Shown: piece by piece, positions 5,879 through 6,166 of the stretch
Layout: every line of letters begins with the position of its first letter
Position numbering within the stretch: the stretch's first letter is position 1
Source of the DNA: Alphaproteobacteria bacterium
Lineage (GTDB): Bacteria > Pseudomonadota > Alphaproteobacteria > ATCC43930 > CGMCC-115725
Assembly (NCBI GenBank): GCA_005884825.1
Contig: VAZT01000111.1
Location: 1 to 6,166, forward strand
Direction: 5' to 3'
Length of the DNA: 6,166 nucleotides
Notes under the pieces: generated by a model
Seen by the model: only the letters and a program-made list of their open reading frames with translations
Told to the model about the DNA's origin: nothing
Database searches by the model: none
Position numbers and translations under genes: made by a program

Positions 5879-6166
5879 TCACTGCTCACGAAATTCCTTG
5901 CCATGTCCGGTGAGCTTTTGGGCGGGCAGATAGACCCCTTTGCTGTTGTCCTCGATCACTCGGCCGATCACCTGGGCGCGCCGGCCATGGCGATGCAGAA
6001 CGGCGAGCGCGGTGTCGCGATCCCTTTCGGCGACAAGAACACAAAACCCAACTCCCATATTGTACGCCTCGAACATTTCGGTATTGCCGACTGCGCCATA
6101 CCGCTGAATCAGGGGAAAGACCGGCGGCGGCGGCGGCAGGTTGTCAATCTCGAAGCCGACTGTCGC
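5879..6166 (-). CDS. purM: Phosphoribosylformylglycinamidine cyclo-ligase (AIR synthase) PurM-like, C-terminal part, 5' end off the window
   Basis: PurM makes aminoimidazole ribotide from FGAM with ATP, the fifth step of de novo purine synthesis, in the cytosol. Only the last 95 codons are present. The frame is open to the right edge and reads ATVGFEIDNLPPPPPVFPLI, then YGAVGNTEMFEAYNMGVGFC, then VLVAERDRDTALAVLHRHG and RRAQVIGRVIEDNSKGVYLP. The IDNLP-x-P-x-FxLIQ and EMFEAYNMGVGFCV segments are the conserved C-terminal ATP-binding-fold region of PurM. The wording is closer, from memory, to the archaeal-like PurM branch than to E. coli PurM. The internal ATG at 6074-6076 is part of EMFEAYNM and is not a start. 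Five consecutive Pro codons (CCG, 6122-6136) are unusual. Expected full length is about 340-360 residues. A paralogous AIR-synthase-related protein cannot be excluded. Confidence 0.8.
   Translation of the reverse strand, partial: ATVGFEIDNLPPPPPVFPLIQRYGAVGNTEMFEAYNMGVGFCVLVAERDRDTALAVLHRHGRRAQVIGRVIEDNSKGVYLPAQKLTGHGKEFREQ

Overview
This looks like a high-GC alphaproteobacterial chromosome fragment, possibly a draft or metagenomic contig. The evidence is the alphaproteobacterial style of the YebC start (MAGHSQFKNIMYRKGAQDKKRA), a dispersed palindromic repeat of the kind seen between genes in Bradyrhizobium/Rhodopseudomonas-type genomes, and strong G/C preference at third codon positions. The lineage call rests on memory of these families, since no search could be run. 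No RNA genes, transposase, phage genes or CRISPR array were seen.

Layout from left to right: (1) a broken yebC on the minus strand, running off the left edge; (2) an ambiguous stretch of about 450 bases with one weak small ORF; (3) a small dimeric alpha/beta-barrel-like hypothetical gene (+), convergent with (4) an LLM-class, probably F420-dependent oxidoreductase (-); (5) from a 77-base divergent intergenic region, a two-gene operon (+) with a MetX-like alpha/beta hydrolase and an EthD-like small barrel protein; (6) an 89-base palindromic intergenic repeat; (7) a secreted agarase-like (GH50-type) glycoside hydrolase (+), split over two reading frames; (8) the 3' end of a purM-like gene (-), running off the right edge.

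Genes 3 to 5 look like an accessory catabolic module: a flavin/F420 oxidoreductase, a hydrolase and one or two small barrel proteins. The substrate cannot be read from sequence. The agarase-like protein would act outside the cytoplasm on a polysaccharide. yebC and purM are conserved background genes.

The most striking observation is that three separate genes (yebC, the MetX-like hydrolase and the glycoside hydrolase) each seem to lack an internal block of roughly 40 codons compared with their families. Two of the lesions break the frame. Three deletions of similar size within 6 kb suggest either a systematic assembly artefact or an unusual deletion process. I found no convincing new biological system beyond this.
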